From positions 1 through 29,109 of the forward strand of contig JAKAMO010000019.1 of the NCBI GenBank assembly GCA_021812825.1: a DNA stretch of 29,109 nucleotides, given 5' to 3'. This DNA is from a bacterium (GTDB taxonomy: Bacteria > Elusimicrobiota > Elusimicrobia > Elusimicrobiales > UBA9959). This document shows, piece after piece, positions 28,985 to 29,109 of this stretch (within the stretch, counting starts at the first letter, position 1; the number at the start of each line of letters is the position of its first letter). Position numbers and translations under genes: made by a program. Under the pieces are notes generated by a model. That model was not told where the DNA came from and searched no databases. It saw only the letters and a program-made list of their open reading frames with translations.

Positions 28985-29015
28985 AAAAAAAGGCCGCCCT
29001 CCGGCGGCCTTTTTT
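28985..29015. terminator. Bidirectional intrinsic terminator
   Basis: A seven-bp GC stem (GGCCGCC, 28992-28998; GGCGGCC, 29003-29009) with a CTCC loop is flanked by seven A residues on the left and six T residues on the right. It serves the PLD-family gene and the convergent edge gene. The stem is identical to that at 16015-16032. Confidence 0.93.
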
Positions 29016-29029
29016 ATTGCCTGCTGTTC

Positions 29030-29109
29030 TCAGCGGCGGCGCCTGCCGCCCCCGCCGCCGGGCCTGCGGGAGGCGCGCTGGTTCCAGCCGCGGTTGGTGG
29101 CGGCATGAT
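29030..29109 (-). CDS. C-terminus of a gene entering from the right edge; Gly/Arg-rich tail
   Basis: Only the last 25 codons are visible, ending in TGA at 29030-29032 just before a terminator in the right orientation. The tail reads NRGWNQRASRRPGGGGGRRRR. Basic Gly/Arg tails like this are frequent in small bacterial RRM RNA-binding proteins and in some DEAD-box RNA helicases. The sequence is too short to decide, and the coding call rests on the frame, the composition and the terminator position. Confidence 0.5.
   Translation of the reverse strand, partial: HAATNRGWNQRASRRPGGGGGRRRR

Noticed and set aside
1..29109. CRISPR arrays, tRNA genes, insertion sequences, phage or toxin-antitoxin modules
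   Set aside because: Looked for on both strands; no regularly spaced identical repeats, cloverleaf with conserved arms, transposase, integrase or small toxin pair was seen.

Overview
The window is dense, GC-rich DNA (roughly 60-65% G+C by eye) from a Gram-negative bacterium. This is supported by two TonB-dependent outer-membrane receptors, a TolC-EmrA-EmrB efflux set, a lipoprotein-type MsrB and several exported proteins. Isoleucine is often encoded by ATA despite the high GC, which is unusual. The gene style resembles high-GC metagenomic lineages such as Elusimicrobiota, but this is only an impression; no rRNA or marker gene fixes the taxon.

Region 1 (1-8796, minus strand) is one tightly packed, probably co-transcribed block. 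In transcription order it reads: TonB receptor, TonB receptor, exported PF04392-type substrate-binding protein, membrane sensor kinase (Cache-like/HAMP/PAS), Rcp1-like single-domain response regulator, GAF protein with a C-terminal four-cysteine module, and a second membrane GAF histidine kinase running off the left edge. Junctions are 4-bp overlaps or gaps of 2-44 bp. I read it as an outer-membrane uptake plus periplasmic sensing plus phosphosignalling unit of unknown ligand.

Region 2 (8933-12468, plus strand) is a redox operon: GlpA-like FAD dehydrogenase with a BFD-type Fe-S tail, an unknown 77-residue protein, a FAD/NAD(P) oxidoreductase, a DUF1667 cysteine protein and a lipoprotein MsrB, almost all coupled by overlaps. 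A strong sigma-70 promoter then drives a separate exported protein with papain-like features (12541-13464), closed by a bidirectional terminator.

Region 3 (13529-16040) has an M3 oligoendopeptidase diverging from an Mpv17/PMP22-like membrane protein. Between them lie two GGTACC-based palindromes that are reverse complements of each other.

Region 4 (16037-20386, minus strand) is a marR-tolC-emrA-emrB efflux operon with a clear palindromic operator over the marR promoter. Region 5 (20397-23117, plus strand) is a P-type ATPase of the PEEFP subfamily, preceded by a promoter and an intrinsic terminator lying before the gene, which suggests a small RNA or an attenuator. Its 3' end overlaps a convergent, soluble seven-PAS histidine kinase (23056-26613) whose PAS units repeat every 128-129 residues. 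The right end holds a small exported coiled-coil protein, a GNAT acetyltransferase, a secreted two-domain PLD-family protein and the Gly/Arg-rich C-terminus of an edge gene.

A recurrent feature is a TANNNT -10 box followed by exactly six bases and then ATG, with no Shine-Dalgarno (four genes), indicating leaderless transcripts. No tRNA, rRNA, CRISPR array, insertion sequence or phage gene was found.
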